A DNA stretch of 64,000 nt, from contig CP137680.1 in the NCBI GenBank assembly GCA_037976565.1, positions 28,944,348 through 29,008,347 on the forward strand, written 5' to 3'. This DNA comes from Mesocentrotus franciscanus (lineage: Eukaryota > Echinodermata > Echinoidea > Camarodonta > Strongylocentrotidae). Position 1 is the stretch's first letter. Each line of letters begins with the position of its first letter. The position numbers and the translations under genes were made by a program. Shown piece by piece: positions 34,352-46,500 of the stretch. The notes below the pieces were generated by a model. That model made no database searches and had not been told where the DNA came from. It saw only the letters and a program-made list of their open reading frames with translations.

Positions 34352-35549
34352 TTAAAGTGAAGGTTCATTGATTTTGAACTTGACTAAATTTGGTATCATT
34401 GCAATTAGAATATTACACTGAGTAAAACTATCACATTTGTGTAACTTGGAAATTCGTGCGAAAATTATAAAAGTTGATTAAACTTGACGAAATATCACCC
34501 CACCGAGACCCCGAAAACATCGTAAGTCAGCTGATTTTTGAGTGACGTAGCAAAATGAACAATGAGTACAATGGGCCGCTCAGCTGAAATGATTGGCGAC
34601 GGTGCGCGATGCAGTTTGCGTGCAATTCACATATGTATTGCATTGACTATCGAGTACCGTACCCATTCATACCCAATGTTGTTTTACCTTTATCAAAGTC
34701 ACCCTGGAAACATCGATATGGACGAAAACATACTTGATTTGAGTTTTGAGGAGATATAAGAAGGAAGTACCTCGGACAGCGACAACGACAATGGAGACTT
34801 AGGAGATCTCGACCTAGAAGAAGATCTGGAAGATTTTGCCGAAGTCGATGGACAAGCACAAGCTGTCGGGGCCGTATAGGCCCGTCTTTGCAGTATTTAA
34901 GCGTACGTACGTACGTATGTACGTACAACCTGCCTGCATCAAACGCAGATTGCTTGCCAGCATATCACAGCCAGCCAGCCCGGCGCTTGAGCTAGCTGTG
35001 AATCGCGAACCGGACTGATCTAAGTCTTCTCTCGACTTCAACTTACCCCATTTATTTATCAAAAATCTAAACTAATCGGCCTAATCAGACATTTTTCGTA
35101 ATGAATATCTGGACAAGTATATGTAAATTTGTCGCCTGTTTTGCTAAAGAAGAGTCGTTAGGTCAGCATTTAAAATGTCCTAGGCACTCCCAGATCCGAC
35201 ACATCCACGCTAAGCTGCCCTCAGAATATGTGATTATTTTTCCGATTTTTATGCTCAAATGTGACGGTAAATAACATAAAAATCGAATACTCATTTGTAG
35301 AAAGTATTATTTATTCAGTGTATCTCATTCAAAGTGCCTAAAATAAAGGAAATATCACCACTGGCGGTGAATATACAAACAACGTTAACCCATAACTAAA
35401 AATTACAATGGATATCCAAATTGCATTTAATTTATTCCCCACAATAGTGAGGGCTTAAAAAGTACTTAAGTCATTTTGATAATGTTCTCAGCAATCTGTA
35501 GAGGTATGATTTGCCTTTTTTTCCAAATTCCAATGAACCTTCACTTTAA
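34352..35549. mobile_element. TTAA-site element (1.2 kb) splitting the LINE
   Basis: TTAAAGTGAAGGTTCATTG at the left and CAATGAACCTTCACTTTAA at the right, perfectly inverted, with TTAA on both sides. LINE homology stops and resumes at these points. It contains the acidic frame at 34718 and a (TACG)n tract at about 34901-34925. Confidence 0.9.
34718..34879 (+). pseudogene. Acidic frame inside the TTAA element
   Basis: MDENILDLSFEEI, an in-frame stop, then EGSTSDSDNDNGDLGDLDLE and EDLEDFAEVDGQ. Acidic N-termini are common in transposase-type proteins of TTAA elements, so this may be a remnant N-terminus. No catalytic domain was recognised. Confidence 0.35.
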
Positions 35550-37165
35550 TATAAATGACGATAAAGTTGAAGATGTAGAAGATCCTATAAAATGTCTTGG
35601 TATATATGTAGGTAAAAATTTTGTTGACGTTCAAACTTTAAACTGGGAAAGTAAAGAAGAGAAAATAAAGAATACCTTGCATTCATGAAAAATGAGAAAA
35701 ACTTACATTATACGGAGAAAGTTGCTGTGATTAAACATTTAGTTATGTCTCAGATAGTACATACTGCCACGGCAGTTCCGATCCCTTCTAAAATAATTAC
35801 ACGTATAAATAAACTGGTTTACACATTTTTCTGGAATTCTAAAAAAAGAAAAGGTTAAACGAAACATCTGTCAAAATCCTGAAATAGATAGGGGGTTGGG
35901 AATGATCGACTTAGAGTCGAAATGCCGGTCACTCCATCTATCATGGATTTATAAGTATTTGAGAGGTGAACAAAGTGAATGGGAAATGTTGTTTTGATAC
36001 TGGATTCAGAACATTTAGGATTTGCCTCTTTGTTTGCATTTTAATTTTAAAAGAGCGATATTTATCGTATCTTAGGAAAAAAACAGTTGCCTAACTTTTA
36101 TGTTGACATGTTTTGTTCCTGGGCTGAATTGAAATATATTGATATATTTAAAGTTAAACATATATTGAAAATGAAATGTTTGGGTATATTAGCAATATTA
36201 AATATATGAATGAGTTATTGCATTTTCCAAACTGGATAAGAAACAATATCCTTAAAGTGAAACAAGTCGTAGTAAACACTACCTGACAAGAAGTTAGTTC
36301 CATTTACATTAATTTTCAAGAAAATGAATTACTTTCCGCCTTCAATTTGGCAAAATTAAAAAGTGCATTTCCGAATTTTTGGCAGCAGAAGTTAGATAGT
36401 AGGATACAATATGTAAGTAGTTCTCCGTCTGCAGTGGAATCCAGTACAATATAAATGATAACGTATGACTCCATTGAAGTAGCGGGCATGAGAGCCGAAC
36501 ACTATTATAATTTGATGTTAGAAAAATATAAACATGATCTTCCGTTTATTTATTTTTGGAACGCTTATTTTGATTTACCTAATGAGTTTAACTGGAACAC
36601 GGTGTTTCATTATAAATTTTACATTATAAATGACAACAGAATTAAGCAGTTTAAATTTAAATTTATTCATAGAATGAAATATTAAAAATAATAATCTATG
36701 TAATATCTGTAAGATCCCAGATACAACTAACCACCTTCTCCTGGCTTGTAAGAAGGTCTCGCTTTTTTGCAAGATAGTATCCAAATTATTCGATACTTCG
36801 TGTAATTTAAGAATCGTTTTGAACGATTAAAATATTTTAATAGGTCATGAAATAGAGAGAAGAGAAATGAATACTGTCAATCTTATTTTAAACTTTGCTC
36901 AGTTTATCATTTATGGAACTATATTAGAGAATGTTTTTTGAAGTGAAAAGCACAGGATACATGCCGTATAATTTTATAAAAGAATTAACGGTAAAAATTC
37001 GCACATTCGATACAAACGAAGAAGCAAAATATTAGTGATTATATCACATTAGTTTCATGTTCTGTACTATATATGATATGTTACATTTGCATGAATTATG
37101 TATATAAACATTGTTGTAAATAGCTGTCATTTTATGATATGAACAAATATAAAGTCCCTTGAAAG

Positions 37166-38235
37166 GGGATAAAAGAAGAAAACATATACTAAAAATATTA
37201 CAAAAGTTGGTAAGGGTATGAATAATTCGATTGTGAAGTGTTTTTATTTCTCTATCTCTCTTTCTATCCCTCCATCCCTCCCTCTTCCATCAGCCTCCTT
37301 CCCTCCTTCCCCCTCTCTCTCTCAAGTATCCGGATTAAGTACGCATTGTAATTTCACGTATTTATTTGATTGCCTTGTAGTGTATACAGGAAATGCTGCG
37401 AAGTAGGGAGGAAGTAATTCATGACAACATGTCCTTAATTTGTATAATTCAACATGTCATGCCCGTAAACACTAGAGGTTCGCGGGGTTAGCGCGAACCC
37501 CCTAAAAAAAAATATGTAAACAAAAACAGGTTTTAAAAAGGTCATATTTGTGGTTGAATTAGAGCTAAGAAAATTTGTAAACATTAAAAGAAAAAATAAA
37601 ATGTTTTTCTTTTGTGTGTTTTAATAAATGCCTTTGTTTCAAAGTTCGGTTGTGCCACAAAGAGCCACCCCTGACCCAACAAAGACGCCCTAGTACAAGA
37701 CACTGTACACTTGTTCGCATCCCTCGTTTAGGGTAACCTCCTCAATGAGTGATACAAAATAAATAAAGTTTATTTGGGATATTTTTGTATGAAAGCGTGC
37801 TGTCTATTTCTTTGATATTTATCATCACATGTGTTCTTTCTTGCATTTTGGTGTAGTAGCCTTTAAGGTTTCATTCGCTATTCAGGATATTAAACACCTA
37901 AAGCTTCTTACGCGTGTGAAATGGCGCAGTGGACAAGTGAGCAGAGAGAACTTAGATATCATGAGACCAAAAATTGAGTAGGCTGTTTAAAACAGTTAGG
38001 TACACTTTTTTACGCACCGTATATAAATTATACTCTTTATTGGTACATGGCAGCTTTTATGATTGTCAAATTTATTAAAACAGATGAAAACACAGTTATC
38101 ATTAAAAATGAAAAGTACCATACAAAACATTACAAACTGGTTAACAATATCTCTTAACTTCAAAGGATGAAGCAAACATTTCCCCGTTTGAAAAGCATGA
38201 TTGAATCTTTCCTTATGTTGAATAAACAAAGGGTC
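37166..38235. other. Intergenic, no gene
   Basis: TC/CCT microsatellite at about 37248-37325 and a GGTTCGCGGGGTTAGCGCGAACC inverted repeat near 37478-37500. Nothing else. Confidence 0.5.
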
Positions 38236-38239
38236 ATGT

Positions 38240-40140
38240 TAACTTAAAATTTCATTTAAAATTGGAAAACACAAAATTGGTTGCAGGTTAATAGTTGAAG
38301 AGTCTCTGAATCAGGTAAACTAGCAAATGTAAGTAAATTAAGACCAACTTCCATTGGTTCTGTTTGGTGTATTTTACACTAGTGCAGCGGTGTAATCGCA
38401 GCTCACACTTAGGTTTAGTCCATATGTCCCATTAAGTGTCGGTTCCACTGATTTGTGTTCTTCATAAATAAATGAACAATCATTTGTAGTCATTTTAACT
38501 GTGTGCTAAGGAAGTTTGTCATAAACATTGGGACATAAAAAGATAAAAGTTATAACATCGACAACGCTGGGGTTCAAGCTCAAAGACTTTATTAACAAAA
38601 CACACACAAGCTGTCCCAAAACTTAGATATTGACTACTCTTTATTCAAATATGATATAAAAGACATTATGTTATATCATTCTGGGCCCATATTCATAACA
38701 CTAACTCAGCTATTTATCAACTAATTACACAGCTACAGTAGTCATCCTATATATAGGAATATAGTAATATAGGTTGCTCTTTTGGTCTAAACTACTTCAT
38801 GAAGACGTAATGTACGTCGAAATATTGTGACCTAAGAAAAACTGTAAGATTTAAAGCATGAATGTTCTTGTCTTCATCACGTATTACATCAGCTTAATGC
38901 CAACACGTGGACTTATTATCAGGTATGTACTATAGAGTATTGTATACTGCACTGTAGTAATAGTAGTTTATATTTAGTTTACATTTATCTAGTATAATGT
39001 TTTTATAAATATGGGCCTCCCAGAACGTCATTAAAATATATATTGCAGTCATTATTCATATATGTACATGTATTTACATTACAAGCATAACATGGAAGAC
39101 ACTTCTAAACCAGTTTGCAGGCACACACCGTTGTCCTTCGTTTTACGTAACTATGTCTGCATTTTGAGGCTACGCTGATACCATACTACAAAGGATCTGT
39201 ACTGCAGCATTTTTTTTCCCGTAACCTAGCCCTCCTAGAATGCATATTAATATTTGAATATATGGATATTTGATTTGGTACGGTCTGGGGGAGATCAAAA
39301 TTAAATCGGCCAGATTCTGGACTAAACCAGTATGTCGCAATGATTATGGACAAGTTACGACCTGGGTAGTCATTCGTTTACGGTAAGCCTCCCGATTTTG
39401 TCGCATTATCATTTATTTTAAGTAAACTAAGCTTTGCACTTGTAATTTTTGTATTAAATATCATATTTGATAAATTATCGCATCAGAATCTGTGTGCGTG
39501 CGTATCATGAATATTGATGACCAGCGCATAACGTATAGGTTCCTATTGAGCCAATCAAATGCAGCGACTACTTCTAAACTGGGTGAGCCAATTACACCTG
39601 CTTACCATTTCAACCCAACTACTGTAAGATCTTTACTCTCCTATTCACTGTTTTGTTGCAGTTTCAACATGCAGATTAACCTTCAAACATATTATGGATA
39701 AATTACATAGGAAATTTTTGTTAATACATATTTGCAAAAAAGTCGTATAGAACTACTATGACAGCTGTCAACTAAATACGTCGTAGTGCATCAACATATC
39801 TAGGAAAGGGTAATTAAATTCAGCCCTGATCATGGATTTAAAATGTATGTTGCAGGTAAGCCTCATTTTGAACAGCCTTCTGATTCCAGCCTCAGTATCT
39901 ATTATTCCCAGAGATATATATACTGTGCACTAGTTTGCTGCAGCGTCAACATAAACTTAATAATGATATATACTCTTGGTTAAAAGAAATTTAATAAAAA
40001 TATATTTACAAATATATATATTTCTTCGAAAGAGAAATATAAAGCGTGTCTATTGCATTCGCATGCAGCTTTTGAAGTAGCAACCGATACTGACTATCAA
40101 GTTACCCATGAGACTGATTAGTGTTATATTTCTACTGCAT
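38240..40140. repeat. Intergenic block of the tandem segmental duplication, copy 2
   Basis: Same order as 12770-15940 but lacking the three insertions found there, so it supplies the empty sites. The hammerhead-like stem GACGT/ACGTC is kept at 38804-38818, although the flanking core reads TTCATGA. Confidence 0.85.
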
Positions 40141-40364
40141 ATGGAGAAGAAAAAAATATTTATGCACAAAGCAGGTTGATAGTCCAGATTTTTTTTTTAA
40201 ACATAAATTGCAATAACAAAACAAAAACATAAGTACTTTTTCATAAACTGTTTAGAAAAACATTTTCATATATAATTATGATCGAGAATAATAAAGTATA
40301 CTTGAAAGAATTTGTTTGTCTATTCCCCCATTCCCTCCCATTCCCTCCCCCATTAATAAGATAT

Positions 40365-40655
40365 ATTTGCAAAACGTCGTACAGAACTACAATGACAACT
40401 GTCAACTAATTACGTAGTACATTAACACATTTAGTCGAGAATGGGGTCTAGGAAAGTTTAATGAATATGGGCGCTGATCATGGATTTAAAATGTGTGTTG
40501 TAAGTAAGTCTCATTTGTACAGCAATTTGATACTAGCCTCATTATCTAGTATTCCAAGAGCATCTATACTGTGCACCATTGTGCTGCAGCGTCAACATAA
40601 ACTTAAGAATGATGCAAACTCTCGGTTAAAAGAAACTTATTAAAAAGATAGTAAC
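40365..40655. repeat. Partial extra copy of the block's 3' segment
   Basis: CAAAACGTCGTACAGAACTAC through CTCTCGGTTAAAAGAAAC repeats 39733-39990 and 14755-15775. It is the third copy and also lacks the 748-bp insert. Confidence 0.85.
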
Positions 40656-41648
40656 AAATATATATCAGTGAGCAGCTGAAATATTTACATTATAAAATGG
40701 ATGATTACGAATGTTTTGCAGACAAAATTTAATGGAACATATCTCGTCTTGTACCAAATAATTAATAGGAAATAAAGTCTTGAAAAATTAGGGAAAATGA
40801 GGTTCATGTTTTGTTTAGTCTTCTTTAAATCCCTTTCCCCATACGACTAAAGCTCGATCAGACATGACGCAGCAAAACCGTGGCGTGTTTTTCTTAAGAT
40901 GACGTAAAGTGTAATAATCAGCACATTTCTGTATCTTATAACACAGAGCTCAGTGAATACGCGTAAGTCCTTTGTTCCGCGCAGTTGCACTTTTAAATAA
41001 AATTGCGGCGGTTTACCGCGCCTAATAAACAAAAAAACAAATCATTAACAATGATTTTAAAGGTCCCCTCTAGTCCAACTAACTGAGCCTTTCAAAACAT
41101 GAGTACACCTGTAATATTCCAACCTAACATTTTTCAGAAAATCTCTATATTGACCAAAAAATGACAATAACCATCCATTTTCACAGATCTCACTCTTGCT
41201 AAGCTACACCCCTCGAAAAAGAGTAAATACGGTCACGTGGCTTGATGACGCATTTTACGTCATTGCGGGAGTGTCCTTGTATTTGTCCTACAACTAAGGA
41301 TCTTACAATCTCATTGTAATTCATAATTAGGAATGACGAAATGGCCAGAAACGTTCTGGGATTATCAAGTGCATATTTTTTCGATTAATATCAGTTTGCC
41401 TTTTTAAAGACATTTTAATGCCTAAATCACCCTCCTTTTCACCAAGAAGTCGCTAGCAGACGATTTTTGCTTAGACTCATACCACAATTCTTTCATTATT
41501 TTGCGTGCGCGTTCTTGTGAGCCTGGCATCATTTCCCTTTAGAACACAAACTACTAAATGAGTGGACAAAGATTCCACGGTGTTTATTTTAATTTTTTTT
41601 TTTGCATTCATGCTTTACTCTTGCGGCTTAGTTCATTTTGTCAATTCT

Positions 41649-41735
41649 ATGGCTGGGATCTGCCGATACTATCAACCCACCCAGAAAGGATTGGGATGCA
41701 GAAAAGGAGGAGAAGACTGTGAGGACTGCAGCTGA
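41649..41735 (+). other. Short Cys-rich frame in the TTAA element
   Basis: MAGICRYYQPTQKGLGCRKG then GEDCEDCS and a stop: five Cys in 28 residues, spaced C-x11-C-x6-C-x2-C after the first. It looks like a zinc-binding module, but it is too short to assign and may be chance. Confidence 0.25.
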
Positions 41736-42149
41736 GAAAAGGGAAAAAAAGGTAATTTTCCACTTAGAATACTAACTGTTAGGCCTCGAGAGTTTCAGTT
41801 TAGACCACTCGTTGCAATTCGTTGTCACTCCGATATGCACTTTCAATTTCACCGTACGTGCATGGGAGTACGAAGTTGTATTTATTATAACCTCGTACAT
41901 TGGATGAGTGGTTTAGTCTAGACTAACGTTAGATCTGATCTATATTTCATCAGTCTCAGTCAGTTGACAATTTATATGAGGTCTAGATCTACCGGTCTGC
42001 TTCTGCCTCTGCCTCAGGCGCCTCGTCGAGCTCTGGCCCGGGCTCTGGCTCGAACTGATAAGGTTTGATGTTACTGTGGTCAATTTTCAGCGCTGGTTCA
42101 GAACTGTGAGTGTGTGACCATAATTATTTTCGACCCGTGACTCCGGCGT

Positions 42150-43075
42150 GGAGATACCCTACTCTACAGGGGCGGATCCAGCCGGCGGCAAGGGAGGGGG
42201 CCTAAAAAGGGGCCCACTTCGTGCGAAAATTTGAAAATCGTGCCGGTCGATTTTTCGCTCAGTGGGGTAGTTCCTCCGGGAAGGGTTATTTTTCTCCACC
42301 ACCCCCTTGGGCGCCAGGGTAGTGAGCACAATTTTTTTTTGGCACCCGAAAATTTTTTTTCCCTGCGGGAAGGGTTATTTTTTTTTTCACCGCCACCCCT
42401 TGGGCGCCAGGAGGGGGCCCAACTTTTTTTTAAAAAGGGTGTTTTTACCTTTTTTTTCTAGGGAGGGCCCGGGCCCCGGGCCCCTGGATCCGCCACTGCT
42501 ACTCTATAACATACCAAAAATCAACTAAATCTTCAACAATTGTTCAAATAATGGTCATGATTTAAAAGTCGTTATCTTTCTTACCTGCCTCGTGTCAATT
42601 ATCTTATCTTTTTCGGAGTATTTTACCTAAAAACGAAGACATTAGTATACACTTTCTCACAGGTTACACGGCAAACCGCTGAACAATACATGTGCATACC
42701 GACGAATAGGATGGGGTGCGGGTGCGCGCGCGTGCGTGAAGTTAACGACCGTAATGATCATCATCAATTCATATTATGTGCATTACTTGCATGAAATTAA
42801 TGAGGATCTGAGATTACAGTCATTAACTTCACGCACGCGCGCGCGCCCGCACCCCATCGCCGGTTGGCACTTGTATTGTGTAGCCGTTTTCTGTGAAACC
42901 TGTGAGAAAGTGCATGTATACTGATGTCTTCGTTCTTAGGAAAAAATACTCAAAAAAATGCAAGAAAATTGACACAAAACAGGTAAGAGAGATAACCACT
43001 TTTAAATCATGACCATAATTTGAACAATAGTTAAATATTTAGTTGATTTTTTGTATGTTATAGTAGGGTATCTCC
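42150..43075. mobile_element. Foldback element with long arms
   Basis: GGAGATACCCTACT at the left mirrors AGTAGGGTATCTCC at the right. The arms pair almost continuously (CAAATAATGGTCATGATTTAAA / TTTAAATCATGACCATAATTTG) to a centre near 42780, flanked by GGTGCGCGCGCGTGCGTGAA and its complement. Original length is about 590 bases once the hAT insert is removed. Confidence 0.85.
42167..42498. mobile_element. hAT MITE (332 bp) with perfect 8-bp duplication
   Basis: CTACTCTA at 42159-42166 and 42499-42506. Ends CAGGGGCGGATCCA and TGGATCCGCCACTG. The opposite arm of the foldback (TACTATAACATAC near 43053-43065) shows the site without the insert. Interior is G/C- and T-rich with no coding. Confidence 0.95.
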
Positions 43076-43473
43076 ATTCAAGTGCTATGTTATGTTGTGT
43101 TATAATGCCAAAGTTGTTTACCTGCAGTGACGTCATATGCTATTGCGCAATACAGCTCCGAAACTGGGCTTTTTTCTGAGCGGTCTGAGTCGTCATTTTT
43201 AAAGCTAGATTCCAGAATTATTGATGATTTCTAAGAAAAATCATTGTCTTATTCGGAATCTCCGTCGAAATTTATTCTACATGTCTTTTTTTCCAATTTT
43301 AAGCCCGTTTTGACTAGAGGGGCTCTTTAATACCAGCCTCTCGATAGGCCTGGTTTTTTTCTTCATGAAACTGTCAAAAGTGCAAGATCGCCTGTGAACT
43401 TGTACTCATAACCGTTTCGTTAAACGATGCCTAGAAGGATGATTTTGTCGTCGAAAGTTTCATGTTTCTATGG

Positions 43474-43551
43474 TTATGCCACACCACTGGCCCTTCCTCG
43501 ACCTTCGCTAAGTTCTTGGTATTGCGAGATGACGCAAATTAGACACGTGAT
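43474..43551 (-). CDS. Gene C exon 6 (tail, stop)
   Basis: Acceptor CTCTTTTCAG, then [20 protein letters not shown] and ASGVA, TAA. It is 26 codons including the stop. No AATAAA as close as in gene B. Confidence 0.75.
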   Translation of the reverse strand: MTCLICVISQYQELSEGRGRASGVA

Positions 43552-46500
43552 CTGAAAAGAGAGAAAAAAATCAGAATCGTTTATTTTTAAAGCAGCATGA
43601 GAATCGTCTGGAAAAAAACGACCCAATTAATACAACTTTGTTCAATACCTAGCGTATACACACTGATACATAATAATAATAATAATAATAATAATACATT
43701 TGGTTTATTTATGTACTTTTAAATGGACACAGATGTCGCTCTACTTGGTTAAAAAAGTTACACGCTATTTTCAGTGTTATTTTTCATTTATTGTTTGTTT
43801 AGAAAACTAGTGCCTTAGAGCCCATTTTAATTAAATCGTGCACTTTGCTATGAAAAATGTTTAACTTACACAGCACTCAGATAAGTGATACAACTATTAA
43901 TCGTATATTCTTTCATTTCTGATGTTTGTTGGCTTTGTTCTGTCCAAATGTTGAATAATGCTATAGGAGGTATTCAGCTAAATGATTAATGGTTAGTGTT
44001 TAAAAGGAGAAACGTTACTCGTTTCATCATACAAATTCGTCTAGATGCCATATGAGTTATGGCGTTAAAAAACTTTTTTTCTTCTTCATATATATCAATT
44101 AGGTTTTAAATAGTCTCATACATTTATTCTGGACACTGATAGAGAATTTTTAAAATTTAAAAAGTGGACATAGTATTTGAGAAGCTTCCTCGTTCCTATT
44201 AATTCCATGTGAAAGAATATCATATACTAGCAATGCCATCGTAAAAGATCTGCTCTTGAAATGCTCCCTTATTTCGAAATATGGCCATAAATAGTTTACA
44301 ACTTTAGACCACATTCTGAGTATTTATAGTACCCGTGTCGATGTAAATTCATCCCCGCTGTCTACTATTTTCAGCAAGGTGTGTTTTTTGTTTAAAGGTA
44401 TATGCCAGTTTTGGAAACGCCCCCCTCTCAAAAAATGAAATGGAAGCTATTATTACCAATCATATGAAAGAATATCTTTTTACTAATACGTGATGATACA
44501 ATTGATATATTTGGTAAATTATCATATCTATCCGGACTGGATAGATATAGGGTAGTCCCATATACATCTTTCTGTGTACAGTGCTTGTAATTTTAACAAG
44601 ACTGGGCCAAATTTCTTATAATTTTGATAATTCTAGAACCTTTCAAGTACACACCAATACTTATATGCTAGATGATCAACCTTCTTTGATCGATTCCACA
44701 ACGTTTCTTTCACAATGCAATCGCATGACCAGAACTGGTCAATATCTTTAATGTGTCGACCTTGTGATTCAAGAACCTCATAAAACTGTCCTTATTTCTT
44801 GTAATTAATATTTCTATTAGTAACCACATCGGACATCTAGAGTAAACAAGAAACTATTAATATCTTATACTCTTAAGTTATGTAAAATACAGTAGCCTAC
44901 ACTGCATAGGGTTTCCTAGCATGAAAAGTTGCAAAAACATCGTCAAATAAGCACTGTACATCCATTGCTTGACGAATTTTTCAATACACTGCAAACAGTG
45001 TGCCTTGGGTATGATTATTACGTCACAATAGAGTGCGCGCAAAGTGCGCAGGTTCTCATACGCGTAATAGATGCGCAATGAAAATTACAAAATACCCGGA
45101 TGTTGGCTCTACTTTATTGCCCGCGAGTTTAACACGCATTTTGCCATTGACATTTCTGATCGGGCAATAATATTTGTTCATTGGTTAACTGTGTATTATT
45201 ATTGACCGGCAAATTACACACAAAATCCCTTTGACTTTGCTGAGCGGTCAATTTTTTTTTCACCAGTAGTTTTGTTAGCTTATCAATTAAACTTCGAAGG
45301 CAATAACATTTGAACATTGCCCTGCTTAGATGTCTGATACCGTTAATAATATAGAGATTTCGACTGCTACGAGAGGACTGGCTGTTTTTATACGCTCAAG
45401 GGAAAGTTGAATCCGCTGCCATCACCCCGAGGCGCGCCTGGGTTGCCCTAGAGCGTATAAAAACAGCCAGTCCTCGAGTATTAAAGCAGTCAATATGACT
45501 TCTATATGCCGAATTAGAACAAAAATCTACCAAGAATTCTTACCTTAGCCTTTTATTGAGTAAAGATTGGTTAAAACATCACAGAAAATCTGAGACACTG
45601 TCTGTTAATCTTCGCTGGAAAAAATGACTGAAAGTGGCAATCATTTTGGAATCGTACACAAAAAAACACAGTATGGTGTCCGCGCTCGCACAAAGACAAT
45701 TTTAACACGTAAATTGGGATCGCAGTATTCATACCCGCCTACAAGTTAATAGTTTTTTGGAAGGATCCCTAGGGCGCTTTCCAGAAGACTATTGACTGGT
45801 AGGCGGGGCATAGCTAAAATCACGACTCCAATTTCGACCAATAGGATGGCTAGATTTCTAAAGTGAGGTATATAATATATTATAACCGATTGATAGTTTC
45901 TTTAACGAAGAATTGAAAATAACCAGCACAGACTAAAGTTTTATCTTTAACATTAACCCTTCATATGCCACACACATTATCTACCTGTACCACATAGTAA
46001 TTATCATGGGATAGATATACCAAATAATTCAAGATTGATTGTTTCCAGGGCTAGATTAATTCATACCGGTTAATCTACATAAGGGTTGCCTTGGAGTCAA
46101 TCAAGACTGGACGTTGGTAACTATGCAAACCCATTGTGCTGCACAAAGCAATCCTTCCGCCTATTGTTTTGTGCATAATTGCACGTGTGACAAAGGAGCA
46201 GCCATGCAGAGAGGCACAGAAAGCAAGCGAACTGTTAAAATACTTACGTTGAGGGCAGTAAATAGGAGCCAGGCGACAAAGGTCACGATAACTCCAAAAG
46301 ATGCGGCCGCCTTCGTAAAAACAAATGCATAAACAAAATACAGTCATATTATTTTGGTAAACCAAAGTTTGCGAATTTAATTTTCAGCGACAGCTTTTAG
46401 AAAATAAAATAAGGTAAACGATTGTAGTGATAGGAGACCATACATTTGTTGTGTCTTTTAATGTCTTACAGTAAGAATCACAATAAACTTCTAACATATG

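Larger units (their letters stand above)
33716..37165 (+). pseudogene. Second Tx1-like LINE, dead and interrupted
   Basis: Reverse transcriptase begins near 33847: SECTRLIIQDTIDYCLLANK, then FLYFKKAFDTI, where the first catalytic Asp is Tyr. The YADD box is YAAD near 34238. After an inserted TTAA element (34352-35549) it resumes with EDPIKCLGIYVGKNFVDVQT, thumb and connection segments with stops (SKCRSLHLSWIYKYLRGE), and the C-terminal FNWNTVFHYKFYIINDNRIK followed by a Cys/His block (LCNIC..PDTTNHLLLACKK) near 36695-36755. The 3' end near 37150 has a CCCTTGAAAGGGG hairpin. Confidence 0.8.
41057..43330. mobile_element. TTAA-site element (2.27 kb) with nested insertions
   Basis: Left end TTAAAGGTCCCCTCTAGTCC and reversed right end TTAAAGAGCCCCTCTAGTCA, bounded by TTAA. 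No full transposase. It carries a tiny Cys-rich frame at 41649 and an inner foldback at 42150-43075. Its right end lies about 145 bases from the stop of gene C. Kolobok- or piggyBac-like by target site only. Confidence 0.8.
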
